A stretch of DNA of 64,000 nt from Prorocentrum cordatum (Eukaryota; Sar; Dinophyceae; Prorocentrales; Prorocentraceae). The notes below the pieces were generated by a model. That model saw only the letters and a program-made list of their open reading frames with translations. It was not told the DNA's origin and ran no database searches. The translations under genes were made by a program, and so were the position numbers. Below, piece by piece: positions 1 through 10,399 of this stretch (positions within the stretch are counted from its first letter, which is position 1; each line of letters begins with the position of its first letter). Location: assembly GCA_963575745.1 (NCBI GenBank), contig CAUYUJ010019937.1, positions 174,562 to 238,561 of the forward strand, read 5' to 3'.

Positions 1-734
1 GAAACCCTCGGGTTGGCATCCACGAACAGAACCTGGAAAATGTTTCTATTTTTCCTCTGCGATCTCGTACGTCTGTACGTTCTTTCATCCCACATCTCCT
101 TCAACCTCAGGTTCCGCAGGTCCAGTCCAGAGGTCTCCGATCCCACGACATCCACAGCAGCGGCTCCGTCAAATATATCTTCGCACGCCACCACAGCACC
201 GCTTGCAGGGCCTTCCTGGCCAAGCACCGCCACCACGCCATCAACGACGCCGGTACCTTCGGAATCTGCTTGGCGTCGCAGGAGAGGTTTTCGGAGAGCA
301 GCAGACACAGCAGCCACGACACACAGCCCAACTACTCTTCGACCAGCACCACAACGCACAGCAGCTACCTCGACACCCATCTCAAGCTCCGACCATGGCG
401 ACGTCATGGTGTAAAAGTGCGAGCGAATCAGGAACTGCACCGCCGCCGTGGAGGTGAGCATCGAGCCGACCACGAAGCAGACCAAGACACCGATACCCAC
501 AGCGCCGGCGATCGGATCGTGGCTCGCACGCACGAGGAATTACAACTGGACGGACCAGTGGGCCAAGGACAAGGGCAACAGCTATGGCGGGAAGCGAAGG
601 ATCGTAAAGGACGCGTGCGAACCCGACAATTGGAACCAGAGAAGCAAAACATGATCAGCAATGACAATGGCAAGACAAGATCCCAACCCGATGGTGAGAT
701 GACGAACAAAGAGAATGAGGACACTCAGAGCTAG
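1..734. other. GC3-rich segment open on both strands, coding strand unresolved
   Basis: The plus strand is open from about 95 to a stop at 732-734 and encodes a His/Ser/Arg/Asp-rich chain. The minus strand is open from about 556 to the window edge and encodes a hydrophobic Val/Ala/Gly-rich chain with one membrane-like stretch near 430-550. Both frames prefer G or C in third positions, as antisense pairs of GC-rich coding DNA do. No family is recognised. A partial gene running off the left edge is likely, but I cannot choose the strand. Confidence 0.25.
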
Positions 735-936
735 AATGTCCACAACACCAACACCATCAACACCGCCATGCCGATGAGGAATATCTACGCTACCAGGTCG
801 CACGATTGGGAGCCATCACCCAACGACCCCAGCCAGAGGGACGACCAGAACATGATCAAACAGACCGAGATGAAGCCATGCGCCACCGCCGTCGCCTACG
901 CAGCGCAGCAAGACCACCGACTACAGACGCAATTGC

Positions 937-1140
937 ATGGGTCTCTTCCACCAAATCCATGATTCTCAGCAGCATGTCCAAGCCCTAAAGGCTAGGGAGA
1001 TTGATGTCACGAAGCAGACCATGGAGGACTACTACGAACACGCCCAGGCCCGCCTAGAACGACAGAGCAAGATAGAGGAGTTCAACATCCTCCAGTGGGA
1101 CACCAGCAACGCCAGGGACGACCAGCACAGCGACACCAAG
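937..1140 (+). CDS. candidate exon, hypothetical charged helical protein
   Basis: The plus frame here reads as a charged helical segment (REIDVTKQTMEDYYEHAQAR and onward to about 1130). Codons mostly end in C or G, unlike the repeat sequence that follows. The frame stays open to 1368, but beyond 1150 it runs into a dispersed repeat shared with 2375-2730, so the exon probably stops near 1140. No domain is recognised. It could belong with the segment at 1-734, but no splice link can be shown. Confidence 0.22.
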
Positions 1141-1149
1141 TTTTCTCCC

Positions 1150-1345
1150 CCGTGTTTAACGACTCGCCAAGACACCCCAACCCAACCCGAAGGCCCCACG
1201 ATGCCCTCCATTCCCAAATTGGCATTCCCAGTTGGGGAGCGTCCTGGAGCATTCAAAAGACACAGATGGAACCCGTGTGCCCTCCCACATGAAATTTGGG
1301 AGTTCGTGTTGGGCTGGGGTGGCCAGGTAATCAGGTCGTCATGTC
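1150..1345. repeat. dispersed repeat, copy A
   Basis: Shares short landmarks in the same order with 2375-2730: the block GAAGGCCCC, then TGCCCTCCATTC, and a G-rich end (TTGGGCTGGGGTGGCCAGG here, GGGTTAGGTTAGGGTGACC there). The copies differ by insertions and substitutions. No coding or TIR structure is evident. Confidence 0.4.
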
Positions 1346-1371
1346 CAATATCAAGTGTAAGCTCGTAAGGC

Positions 1372-1750
1372 CCCTCCCCGGTGCTCCTTTCGACTCCTCC
1401 GAATCTATCCGATTTGATTTCGATGGTTTCCGACTCCAGTTTAGCTCGAATTCGGAGTCCGACGTTCGAAGCCTACCAGTTTGCCGACATCCGTCTATGC
1501 GAATCCTCCCGACTTGGCTGCCGATTTTCGCGGGTCTTGTTCGCCTCGATCGCCGATCCGACTTATCGATTCGATTTTGGTCGAAGAAGAAACACGACAC
1601 AAACGTACATTTCCGACGATCTGCGATGATTTCTTGGATCTGCGTTGGAGCGCCCTTGGCGCCGCCCCTGGCGCGCTCCGCGCGCCAGGGAGCGGTCCAG
1701 CGCAGATCCAAGAGATCCGCGCGGACCATCGAAAGTTTATGCTTATGGTC
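1372..1750. repeat. composite repeat: GATTCG-rich block plus GC-rich hairpin
   Basis: At 1372-1610 the sequence repeats variants of CCGATTCGATT, including the landmark CGATGGTTTCCGA. The same block occurs at 57905-58125 with the same landmark. It runs into an imperfect hairpin at about 1625-1745: the left arm carries TTCTTGGATCTGCG and the right arm CGCAGATCCAAGAGA. Related hairpins lie at 3145-3285, 58448-58562 and 61225-61365, and a right-arm-only copy at 58190-58260. This looks like a non-autonomous repeat family. Confidence 0.5.
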
Positions 1751-1754
1751 ACGT

Positions 1755-1945
1755 TGATGTGAATGTCGTTGTATACGAAATCCAAGAGATCCATAATCGA
1801 TTATGGTTACAACGACATGGATACGTTTATATATTATTATGTTACATGGATACATCTCCAAGACATGGATACATCTCCAAGAGATCCATATATTACGTAT
1901 CGATCCATGTCGCTGTATACGCTGTATACGAATTCTTGTATGTCG
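1755..1945. repeat. AT-rich imperfect palindromes and short direct repeats
   Basis: A low-GC island in GC-rich surroundings. ATGGATACATCTCCAAGA occurs twice in tandem near 1855-1885, ATAATCGATTAT is a perfect palindrome near 1794, and CGCTGTATACG pairs flank the right side. No gene is visible. Confidence 0.4.
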
Positions 1946-2084
1946 GTGCTTCTTCTTCGACATCCAAGTTTCTGTTCGTGTCGCCGTTCCCTCGCGGCAT
2001 CCGAGAGATCGCGCACCCATGCCTCACGGAGTTCAAGCGATCCAAGTCTATGGTTATGCCGTGGCTGCTTCTTCTCTTTCGGGG

Positions 2085-2268
2085 CTCTCCTGCCTCCCTC
2101 GCGGCAGCGGCGTGCCCTTGGCGAGCAGGCGAGCAGGCGATGGGCGAGCTGGACGCGGTGCCGCCCTCGGGCCGGGACTTCGGCCGGGGCCTGCAGGCGG
2201 CGCCCCGCCGCCCCATTTGGCTGCGCCTCCAGGGGCCGCCGTGCCTCGCCACCCCCTTCGCGTTGTGA
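2085..2268 (+). CDS. candidate terminal exon, hypothetical protein
   Basis: From about 2098 (after CTCGCGGCAG, a possible AG acceptor) the plus frame runs to TGA at 2266-2268 with almost only G/C third positions, for example GAGCTGGACGCGGTGCCG. This is the codon use expected of a dinoflagellate exon. The peptide is Ala/Gly/Pro/Arg-rich and ends CLATPFAL. No domain is recognised and no upstream exon can be assigned. Confidence 0.25.
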
Positions 2269-2374
2269 ACAAAAATGCGACGGGAGGTTTTTCCTCAATG
2301 TGGGCCTCGGGCGGCTCTTGCCGGGCATCGGAGACGTCAGAAAACAGTTCAGGATGGAAAGTTGGTCCCCGGGA

Positions 2375-2730
2375 AGGGGTGCAGACTTCTGGGGCCCACC
2401 AAAGCACCCATATCCGACCCGAAGGCCCCAAGTTGCCCTCCATTCTTCGGATGGGGAAAGGATACCCATACCTCTACCCCCTCGCCGGTTTTCCCTTGTT
2501 TGGGCCTCCTGGGAGGCCCTCGTCGCCACCGCTGGATTCGCTTCGAAATCCTACTCAGAACGCACCCCAGGAGAGGCCCAGGGTACCGTTTGGGTTCCCC
2601 AATTCCCAGTGTGCGAGGGCGGCGTCGGGGAACATCGAACAAAAACACGTGCGGAACCCGCACCCCCCCAAAACCGAAATTGGGGTTTTGGGTTAGGTTA
2701 GGGTGACCTGGTAGGTAGTCAGTGCTGGGT
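2375..2730. repeat. dispersed repeat, copy B
   Basis: Partner of 1150-1345. Near 2686-2704 it includes two partial telomere-like units (GGGTTAGGTTAGGG). They are too few and too degenerate to be a telomere or a clear interstitial array. Confidence 0.4.
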
Positions 2731-3144
2731 CCCTGGTGTGCCTCGCTGCTCATCTCGAGCAGCGGCGAGGCGTGTCGAGTTGCCGATGGAGGCAGTTTTT
2801 GTTCCAGGTTCCAGCGAGTTCTCTTGCATGGCTGGACGTTTTCGCCGGTTTCGGGGCCCTGAGATCATACAGATCGATCGTGCTCGAAAATTGATGCAGA
2901 AAGCTCGGGTCTAGAGATCCAGTCGTGCTTTTGCAACGATGTTTCGTTTTTTTTCGCGACGTCGGATCTCAAGCGGAGCTTGGCGAAGCCCGGAAGTGAA
3001 TCTGGACTTCACGCAAGTCGGGACTCACACGAACGCCTTTTCGGGACAGCGTTGTATGAAAAGGCGGTGGAGGAGGGGGCGAACGCCATGCAAGTCAATT
3101 CGCGTGAGTCTAAAGAAAGACAGCTTCAAAGCGGCACAGACAGA
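2731..3144. other. intergenic, no gene seen
   Basis: Mixed-composition sequence. The open frames at 2939-3424 change composition repeatedly and carry no recognisable motif. Confidence 0.3.
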
Positions 3145-3285
3145 ATCCATCGGTTGGTCGGCGCGGATTCCTCGGATCGGCGTCGGGGCTTCCTCCGTCT
3201 CCCCTGGCGCGCTCCGCGCGGCGGGGGGGGGGTCCAGCGACGATCCAAGAAACCCGCGCGGACTACCGATAAGTTATGTTGATGC
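3145..3285. repeat. GC-rich hairpin element copy
   Basis: The left part has GGATTCCTCGGATCGGCGTC, the centre CTGGCGCGCTCCGCGCG, and the right arm CCAGCGACGATCCAAGAAAC followed by CGCGCGGACTACCGATAAG. It matches the 1625-1745 element in order and centre, with substitutions. Confidence 0.45.
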
Positions 3286-3369
3286 AGCGTGCCGTTTTTG
3301 CTCCTCGATACCTGTCTACGAAATAATATTGAATCGCTTCGCTCATTCCACCAGCCCATTTCGCATGAC

Positions 3370-3930
3370 TGAGCCTCTTGGGGCCACTGGGGGGCCTCTT
3401 CAGCGTTGCTTGGGGGCCTCCTGAGGGCCTCTTGGGGGCTTTTGGGGCCTCTCAGGGGCCTCTTGAGGCCTCCTGGGGGCTTCTTAAGGCCGAGGGCTCG
3501 AAGTTTTGTTTTGTGTTCCCCCTTTGGGGCATCTCTTGGGGCCCTCTTGGGCCCCTCTTGGGCCGTCTTGGATGCCTCTGGGGCCGTCCTGGAGCCCTCT
3601 TGGGCCATCTTGGGGCCTTCTTGGGAGCTTCTTGGGCCCTCTTGGGGCGATCTTGGGGGCCTCTTGGGCCGTCTTGGGGCGTCGGGAAGCCGAAAAGATG
3701 GACACGCCAAAATGTGCCCAAAACCTAAGGAACAGCAATGAATTTTGCCTCTTGGGGCCCTCTGGGGAGTGCTCTTGGAGGCCTCTTGGGGCGTCTGGGG
3801 GCCATCTTGGGCGTCTTGGAACGATCGTGTGGCATCTCGGAGCACTGTTGAACCATCTTGGAGGGCTCTTGGCGGCCTCGTGGCCCTTCTTGGGGCTCTC
3901 TGGAGGGCCACGGGGGCGGCGCCCAGGAGG
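3370..3930. repeat. CTTGGGG-type minisatellite
   Basis: Degenerate tandem units of about 10-15 bp built on CCTCTTGGGGGC. The same motif forms arrays at 5265-5800, 15255-15480, 54955-55150 and 55370-55610. Long apparent ORFs rich in Leu, Gly, Trp and Pro here are products of the repeat, not genes. Confidence 0.75.
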
Positions 3931-4535
3931 AAAACCATCTCTGACCCGAGTCTGCCGGGGATCGCCCGGGGTACTTTTCGTCCGGGGACCCCCAGGGGCC
4001 GCCCCGCGCGCGCGAAGTAGAAGTATTGTTTAGCAGTTACCAGAGATCTTAGCACGCCTCTGGCCCGCTGGGCCGGCGAATTATAGTACAAGTTTGTGGT
4101 GGACTGCATGGACTGCTCTTAGAACAGTCTGGTTGAGGTGCTCTGAGTTTGATCCATCGGAGTTATGCTCTACGACCATTGTTGTTGTTCTACCGTTCTG
4201 CTGATCTGCGAGCATACCTTGGAAGTGCGATAGGGAATGCCGGGACAGTTGGTCCCTGCGCAGTGCTCCTCGCTGCTGCCGCCTCGCCCTCCGTAGCGGG
4301 CAAAGACATGACCATGACTCGATGTTCGCCGCTGCCACCGCTCCCCTCACAGCAGACCTTCTTCGGGGTAGATTCGCGCGCTGGAGGCGCTCAGCAAAAC
4401 GTGTAGTCAGCTGAGCTTCTGGCGGAGGCCCACATACCTTGGTGTACGTACCTGCGGCTCCCACTCCTGCACCCTCTCTCCCCGCCGTTCCCAGCCCGGA
4501 TCTTTGGATCCTGGACCTGTAAGTCCCGACCGACG
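3931..4535. other. intergenic, no gene seen
   Basis: Non-repetitive sequence with open frames on both strands (for example minus 4081-4464), but no recognisable domain, no consistent codon bias and no start context that stands out. Confidence 0.3.
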
Positions 4536-4539
4536 AGAA

Positions 4540-4720
4540 CGGCCGCTACCGATCTTGTTTCAAATTTCGGAATCGGTCGCGACCGATTCGCGACAAAATT
4601 GGTCGCGACCGGTGGCGACCGGTCGCGTCCGATTCCGGGGTCGGTCGCGATCGGTCGCGACCGATTTGGAGTGCCGATCGGTCGTTACCGATCGCGACCG
4701 AACAAAAATCGGTATCCCAT
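4540..4720. repeat. GGTCGCGACC palindromic repeat block, copy A
   Basis: Many overlapping copies of the dyad TCGGTCGCGACCGA and variants. The block at 48055-48245 repeats it in the same orientation and shares its end (GGTATCCCATGAT here, GGTATCCAATGAT there), so the two are members of one element of about 190 bp. Confidence 0.6.
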
Positions 4721-4723
4721 GAT

Positions 4724-4993
4724 GTGGGAGTCTCCCTCCCTCGCATCAGTCGGCCTTGGCGTTCTGCTGCCGCGCAGGCCCCCGTCGGGGCCGCGGGGGG
4801 CGCCGCCCTGCCAACGGAGGAGCGCGTGGCCGCTCGCTCGCCGGTGCTTGCCGCTGCGTGGGCCTGTTGTGCCGGGCGGGGCGGTCCTCCGCGTCCTGCC
4901 TGTCGCGTGTCATGCCCTTTTCCGCGCCTCTTCCTCGAAATTTTTGGCGCTCCCGCGCCCATCCAGGAACCATGCCCAGGGGAGTCGAGGTGA
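4724..4993 (+). CDS. candidate exon, hypothetical Ala/Arg-rich protein
   Basis: The plus frame 4724-4993 is open and G/C-ending in its middle (peptide APVGAAGGAALPTEERVAAR). Other frames are also open in this GC-rich stretch, and no domain is recognised. Listed only because its codon pattern resembles the confident exons at 60.6-62.7 kb. Confidence 0.18.
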   Translation: MGVSLPRISRPWRSAAAQAPVGAAGGAALPTEERVAARSPVLAAAWACCAGRGGPPRPACRVSCPFPRLFLEIFGAPAPIQEPCPGESR

Positions 4994-5059
4994 TAATGGA
5001 AGTGGGGGAGCGTGCAGAAGAACAGAGGGCGGGGGAAGCCATCCTACCCCATGAGGGGG

Positions 5060-5245
5060 AGGAGTGAGGAGGAGAAGGAGGAGGAGGAGGAAGAGGAGGA
5101 GGAGGACGGCGAAGAGGAGGAAGGAGGTGGAGAGACAGTGGACAAAGAGAGGGAGGAGTGAGGAGGAGGAGGAGGAGGAGGAGGAGGAGGAGGAGGAGGA
5201 GGAGGAAGAGGAGGAGGAGGAGGAGAGGAGGAGGAGGAGGAGGTG
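5060..5245. repeat. GAG trinucleotide repeat
   Basis: Nearly pure (GAG)n at about 5161-5245, preceded by degenerate GAG/AAG sequence. Glu/Arg-rich or Ser/Pro-rich apparent ORFs across it are artefacts. Confidence 0.85.
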
Positions 5246-5264
5246 GAGAAGGGGCATCTTGGCG

Positions 5265-5800
5265 AGTCCAGGGCCGTCTTTGAGCGTTTTGGGTGCCTCG
5301 GGGATCCTCTTGAAGCCTTTCGGGGGCCTCTTGGGAGCCTCTTGAAGGCATCTTGGGGGCCGTCTGGGCGCCTCTTGGGGCCATCTTGGGGCGCTCTTGG
5401 GCTCCTTAGGTGCGCTCTTGCGGCCATCTTAGAGGAGATCGATCAAAGAAGAGGGGTTCCCTAATTCGCCCCCCCTTGGGAGCCCCAAAAGTCGCCTCTT
5501 TAGGCGCTTCTGGGGCGCTCTTGGAGCTCTCTTTGGCGCTCTTGGGGCTGTTTTGGGGCTCTTGGGTCTTGGGCCATCTTGGAGCCATCTTGTGGCCTCG
5601 GATGGCCATCGGAAGCGAAATGGCGAGAAAGCAAAAATCATTGATTATTCGATTTTTGAACGACTTTTGAGCTTTCTTGGAGCCTCGTGGAGCATCTTGA
5701 GAGCCGACTCGAGGCACCTTGGGCTATATTGAGCCATCTTGGAGGTCATTTTGGGCTCTCTGAGGCCCTCTTGGAGCCATCTTGGGCGAGCAAGTACCCT
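5265..5800. repeat. CTTGGGG-type minisatellite
   Basis: Same family as 3370-3930, with units such as GGGGCCTCTTGGGAGCC. Near 5440-5470 and 5610-5665 it is interrupted by unrelated A/T-richer sequence. Confidence 0.7.
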
Positions 5801-6289
5801 CTGACACCTCGCGGGGCGCCCCGTCCAGGTCCAGGAAGGGGAATAAGGGGGTTGGAAGAGGAACCTCTCTGGACCACCTACGTCCAGAGGACTGGTGGAC
5901 ATAAAAAGACCCCTAACCCTAATGACACAGTGAGGACGTGAAGACGTGGCCTCAATTAGGTCCCCGTCGCTGCATCAGGGGTAATACGTTTGGGCGGTTG
6001 GGTTCGATACACCTGCAGAGAAGAAGACCACAACTATCCCTTCTCTCCCTGGCCCTCCTAACTCAGGTCCCCTCTCAAAGGGATTGCTACCCCTCTTCTC
6101 CTATCCGGGCGTCGCGGCAAAGCTTGGAACCTTGCGTCGGCCATTGGCTGTTCGACGCCGGGGCAGAGGCCTTTCCCCCTGGGGCCGTTCAGACTGACGG
6201 CTCGAGGGGAGGAGCCGGGCCCTCGAGCAGCCTCGTGCGTGGGGGAATCGCCTTTGCTCAGGGCTGCGAGGGGGAGTGTTTGAAGCTTG

Positions 6290-6648
6290 CGTCAACATCC
6301 ACCATCATTGCATCTGAGTTCTCGGTGGCGCGGGAGATCCAAGCTGGCTTAGGATCTTGTGGTATCGTCGTTGAAGTTGCGTCGGTGGCGGTTGATTTGA
6401 GCATTGAGCGCGGCAGTGGCGTGAAGATTTCCAAGCCTCGCCATGCCAAGCGCATCGCCCAGGCCCATCGGCGCGTGCATCACATCAACAAGCTTGCCAG
6501 AGTTGCCCCGCGCAAGGTGGGGCCTAAACTTGTCCTTACGGGAGCCCTCCCCCAGGTCTCTTATGCTTGGAAAGTTTTCGGAGTTGCCCCGTCTGAGCTG
6601 GTTCAGTGGAGGCGTGCTCTAGCGAGCACCCTAGAAGAGGCACGGTAG
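6290..6648 (+). pseudogene. LINE post-reverse-transcriptase domain fragment
   Basis: The frame reads FSVAREIQAGLGSCGIVVEV, then VAVDLSIERGSG, then a basic helix, LILTG-like LVLTGALPQVSYAWKVFG and a C-terminal helix. In LINE polymerases this segment follows the catalytic palm: residues handling nucleic acid, then the sequence leading to the C-terminal zinc knuckle. The frame ends in TAG at 6646-6648, and the next domain resumes in another frame, which shows decay. Sense strand is certain from the domain order; exact ends are not. Confidence 0.6.
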
Positions 6649-6829
6649 GCGAGCACCTTAGGCGCTGGAAGTGGGTCCCAAGGACCCCGCTTGTAGTTAG
6701 TTTTTTTTCGATTTTGGATTCTTGGTTCCAGGTCGTCTCCAGGGTTTCGGACCAGGCTCTGCCCAGGGTGCACAAATGTTGGAGCGGGACTGTCCAGAGA
6801 ATTCGGGCCCTGGGGCCCAAGCGTCGATG

Positions 6830-7400
6830 GCACAATATCAGGGGCCCATTTCGGCGGTCGTTGCCACGATGCTGGGTCTGGGGTGGTCGCTCGAGGGGCC
6901 TTGGAACTGGACGGCGCCGTCAGGAGACAGGTTTGCAATTCCTGATGAGTTTCGTTCGGGGGCGTATCTGATTTCGAATGTCAAGCAGGAAGTTGCAAAT
7001 TCGATTGAGGCCCAGCTTTGGGCAAGAGCTTCCAAATTCAGGAACGGTCGCGGCGCAGAGGCAGGCATTGACTTCACTGTCGCTCGGCGTCATCAGTCGA
7101 GCCTGAGGAAAAAGGATGTCAAGCTAGATGGCGTTCTTCGGGCCATTCTCACGGGTGCAGCCTGGACCCGCGCCTGCATCATCAGCGCGGGCGGGGAGTG
7201 TGATGAGTTGTGCCCGCGTTGTGGAGTGTTTATAGAAACGGACACCCACAGGTTCTGGGAGTGTGCGTGCAGCTTTGAGTTCCAGGGGATTTCGGAGGCC
7301 TTAGCTCGACGTGGGATCACAGCGGCCGACGAATGTCCGATTCTCTGGCTTCGCGGCCTCGCACCCAAGTCTTGGACCCACGTCGCTCCTCCCCCCGGCT
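6830..7400 (+). pseudogene. LINE zinc-knuckle region fragment
   Basis: The frame begins GPISAVVATMLGLGWSL and continues through helical sequence to a Cys/His cluster, CDELCPRCGVFIETDTHRFW followed by EC. The C-x2-C-x9-H-x4-C spacing is typical of the knuckle that precedes RNase H, or the C terminus, in LINE polymerases. It is followed by LWLRGLAPKSW and then loses coding character. The frame differs from both the upstream fragment and the RNase H fragment. Confidence 0.65.
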
Positions 7401-7985
7401 CGCTTCTCTTCGCGGCGTCAGGTGTTTTTTTTTCCCTCGGTGGTGGGGCATCGCATCTGGGGTTCGGGGGACGCTGGTGGAGGGGAGTTCTCGCGGGTAG
7501 CTTGGGGCGTCGCGGTCTTGGGGCAAAGTGCAGAGGAACTCCCAGGTTCTGTCTCGTCGTCGACGCTTGCCTTGATTGCTGGAGGTGGCATTTCGGGCAA
7601 GCAAAGTGTGAACCGTGGGGGGCTCTGGGCCGTTCTTAAGCTTTTAGAGCTGAGCCCCGAGGGTGCCCAGCTCGGCTACGTAGCCGATTCTGCTTACGTT
7701 GCTCGCGGCGTCTCCCGTGTTGCTCTCGAGAGGAACGCTCGCGTGAGTAGCCACCGCGATTTGTGGTCTCGCGTGCGTGAGCTGCTGGGCGTCAGGGACC
7801 TGCGCCTTGTCAGTGTGCCGAGCCATCTGGAGATCAGTGAGGCCCTGGACAGGGGCCTCAGTCCGTGCTTTGTTGTGGCCAACGAGGTCGCGGACCAAAT
7901 TGCTGGTTTTTTCGGGCAGGACGCTAAGGTCCCCTCACCGACGCTTTCACCCGTAATATTCATAATCGGCTTCTCAGCGTCATGA
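7400..7985 (+). pseudogene. RNase H domain fragment of LINE
   Basis: In order this frame shows a Gly-rich strand segment (WGSGDAGGGEFSRVAWGVAV), a helix with LWAVLKLLELSP, the strand-Asp motif YVADSAYVARGV, the segment LWSRVRELLGVRDLRLVSVP followed by SHLE, and VVANEVADQIAG. Asp in VADSA and Asp in NEVADQ match two RNase H catalytic positions. The first catalytic Asp region (TDGS-like) reads GSGDAGG and looks altered. The frame stops at 7983-7985. Almost certainly not a free-standing gene. Confidence 0.65.
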
Positions 7986-8000
7986 GTAGTGTCTTGGAGA

Positions 8001-8720
8001 CGGAGGGTAAGAAACCCCCTCGTCCGCCCAAGATCAGAGTTCGGTACCCGAGAGCCAAGCTCCTTCGCATTGCGGCCCTGAACTCTGAGCAGCCGTGCCC
8101 GCAGATTGCTGGAGATTTCGGTCAGCGCCGTAAGTGTGGGCGCCGTGCAAAAGCTTCGTAGTTCACGGCCTTCTTGGGGACCCCGTGCCGCCCGGTGTCC
8201 TGGTCGCTGGCGGTGTTCAGGCCCACGGGGGCGGTGTGCGCCCGCTCGAGGGAGGTGCACCCCACCCACCAGCTGTGTTTTTGGCCTGGCAAATATGTTT
8301 TGTTTTTGCATTGTTTGCGGGTGCTGTAGCACGAACCAGTTGCGATAACTGGCCAGCGCATGCAGTTATAATCTCAGCAGTGCGGGGGGCCAGAGACTGT
8401 CAAGGATATGGAGAGGCCTCCTGCCTGGGAGCCGCGTTTGGGGCAGAAAGCGCCAGGGGCGGAGGGGGCGGGGGTGGCGGAGTGAGAGGGGGGGGGGGGG
8501 GGGGGCGCCGCGGCCGCGGCCCGCCGCGGAGCGTTCGACGCCTCCGCCGTGGCCGAGTCGGCCGTCGCGAGGCGCCGCCCCGCTTCCGCCCCCCCCCCCC
8601 CCCCGCCCTCCGCCCTGCTGCTGCTCGCGCCCTGCCCTGGTACCTTTTTTCTTCGGTCATCGAGACCGTGCCCTATCATGCTCGTTTTCAGGGTTCCCCC
8701 GATTTCTGTTGAGGAGGAGG
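8001..8720. other. intergenic with homopolymer G and C tracts
   Basis: Poly-G runs near 8490-8506 and poly-C runs near 8591-8604 lie in very GC-rich sequence. No supported gene. Confidence 0.4.
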
Positions 8721-8839
8721 TGCGGATGTCCTATTGCCTTATTCGTGCAATTCCATTGTGAACCGCATCATCATAGTCATTGTTCGTGCGCCTGTAATAC
8801 GCATGTTCAAAGTTTCTTCTGCGGCCACGCTTCGCGCCT

Positions 8840-9045
8840 GTCTTCGGCCATGGGCGAACCCCCGAATGGGGCCCAAGCAGCTCAGGGAGAAACTCGACGC
8901 TAACAACGAGCGGCGGGCGACGGAACGGGCGGTGCAGTTACTCAAGCAGCCGGGGGCTCGAGTGGCCCCGCTGAAGGCCGGGCGCCAAGCTGCCGCGAAG
9001 CTGCGGGTTCAAGCTTCTGGCGCCGAGAGGAAGCCAACGGCTTGA
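8840..9045 (+). CDS. candidate exon, basic helical protein
   Basis: The plus frame reads PKQLREKLDANNERRATERA and continues as an Ala/Arg/Lys/Gln-rich helix to TGA at 9043-9045. Third positions are mostly G or C. A short related-looking coiled-coil segment (LRVAQQKANELEEK) lies in another frame near 9390-9430, so two exons of one protein are possible. No family is recognised. Confidence 0.25.
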
Positions 9046-9339
9046 GGACAGGCGGCATGAACTCGCGCCAGCAACAACTTGGCTGCGCGCCCAATTCTGC
9101 GCTCCCGCGAAGGGCGACCGCCCTTCGAACCCGCTTCTTCTCGCCAGTCCGCTTCAAAGTACGTTGCATGGAACATGTGCGTGTTTTGAGATTTCGCACT
9201 ACTTCCTTTTGCGGGGCGCGCAGAATCTGTCGCGCCGCCTTGCGCGCGTCGTCGGCGCGCATTTCCGTCGCGTCTGAAGACGGGCAAGCTGGCGTTGCCG
9301 CAACGAGGGCGTGGCGGAGGCCAATCCGACAGCCGCGGC

Positions 9340-9450
9340 GCGGGGGTGAGACCAGCCGGCGCAGCAGAACCGAAAGCCGACGGAGAAGCTCCGCGTCGCT
9401 CAGCAGAAGGCGAACGAGCTCGAGGAAAAAACGCTGCCACGTCTAAGCTG
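9340..9450 (+). CDS. candidate exon, coiled-coil segment
   Basis: A short frame with TEKLRVAQQKANELEEKTLP, Gln/Glu/Lys/Leu-rich with heptad-like spacing. It may continue the exon at 8840-9045. Splice sites were not resolved. Confidence 0.2.
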
Positions 9451-9699
9451 CGCGCCTGGACGAGGTGGGAGGGCAGTTTCAAGGGCTGGGCCCCCAATCG
9501 CCTGCCGCGGAAAGTCGCGGGGCATGTTTCTTGGTTAGCCGAAAACCGCTCGCCGAAGGGGCGCGCTAGCCAAGCGCCGCCGCGCGGCAGCTGACCCCAA
9601 ACAACAACGACACTAACGGGCGTCCGCGACGGCGACGGCCGAGGCGGGGGGGGGAGAGAGCGCCAATGGCCGAAGTCGTCGCAGATGTATCCTGCCTGA

Positions 9700-10060
9700 G
9701 GTCCCGCGGCGTTTCTGATGGCATCCCAAACAGGGACGCCCTCGACGCGGGGTTCCAAACAAGGGTGCCGTCGCACAGTTCGTGGTGTTTTCGCTAGGGG
9801 CATCCCAAACAGGGACGCCACCGACGCAGCGTTAGGTTCGATGGGGGCCCAGACAAGGGCGCAGTCGACCGATTTGGGGCATGGTTGATAGAGGGCGCCC
9901 CGAACAGAGATGCCCTCAACGCAGCGACGTCAACAATAATCCTAAACAAGGTGCCGTCAAACAGTTTGGGGTGCTTTTGGATGCCCCCAGCGACGCGACG
10001 AGGGCCCCGGCAAGGGGCGAGCCAGGGGCGCCCGGGGAGCCACCCCGCAAGGGACTTGGG
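9700..10060. repeat. tandem repeat with CCCAAACAGGGACGCC core
   Basis: GGCATCCCAAACAGGGACGC occurs at about 9719 and 9799, with degenerate copies near 9755, 9845, 9895 and 9940 (for example CCCCGAACAGAGATGCC). Spacing is about 40-50 bp with larger 80-bp steps, and the linkers share TCGACGCAGCG-like sequence. Confidence 0.55.
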
Positions 10061-10399
10061 ATGGAAGCCCGACAAGGGACACATGGCAACGCAGTTGGAA
10101 CAATATGCAAAAAGAGGGGCTCGCAAGGACCCAACAAGGGACGCGAGAGAGCACCCCTTCTGGGATTAGGTCGCGCCGTAGCTTTCCTGGCTCAAGCTTG
10201 CACTCGCTCTTCGTTGCGTTGTGCTGTCTGCCTCTACGCTTTCTGATTCGCCTAGAGATGGCCGCGTGCGTCGACGAGTTCTGCGCCGTCGAGCGGGCGG
10301 TGAATGCGAAGTTCGGGTTCATCCGCTCGGAGCGGCGTGGCCAGAAAAATGAACGGGATGCGTGGTCAGTCCTCTCTTCTAGGGATGTTTTTATTTCGA

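Larger units (their letters stand above)
5938..8000 (+). mobile_element. 3' remnant of a non-LTR (LINE) retrotransposon
   Basis: Three successive forward reading frames together carry the region after the reverse transcriptase core: a linker/thumb-like domain (about 6290-6648), a second helical region with a Cys/His knuckle (about 6830-7380) and an RNase H domain (about 7430-7920). The frame changes between them, and the upstream catalytic reverse transcriptase is not visible, so the copy is 5'-truncated and frameshifted. No target-site duplication or poly-A end was identified. Zinc knuckle followed by RNase H is the expected C-terminal order of RNase H-bearing LINEs. Confidence 0.72.

Noticed and set aside
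2686-2706. Telomere-like GGGTTAGGTTAGGG
   Set aside because: Only two imperfect units, inside a repeat with a diverged partner at 1310-1335 that lacks the motif.
5060-5430. Glu/Arg-rich and Pro/Ser/Leu-rich ORFs
   Set aside because: Translations of a GAG repeat and of the CTTGGGG minisatellite in different frames.
7311-7985. Free-standing RNase H gene
   Set aside because: No credible start, altered first catalytic region, and upstream LINE domains in neighbouring frames show it is a retrotransposon remnant.
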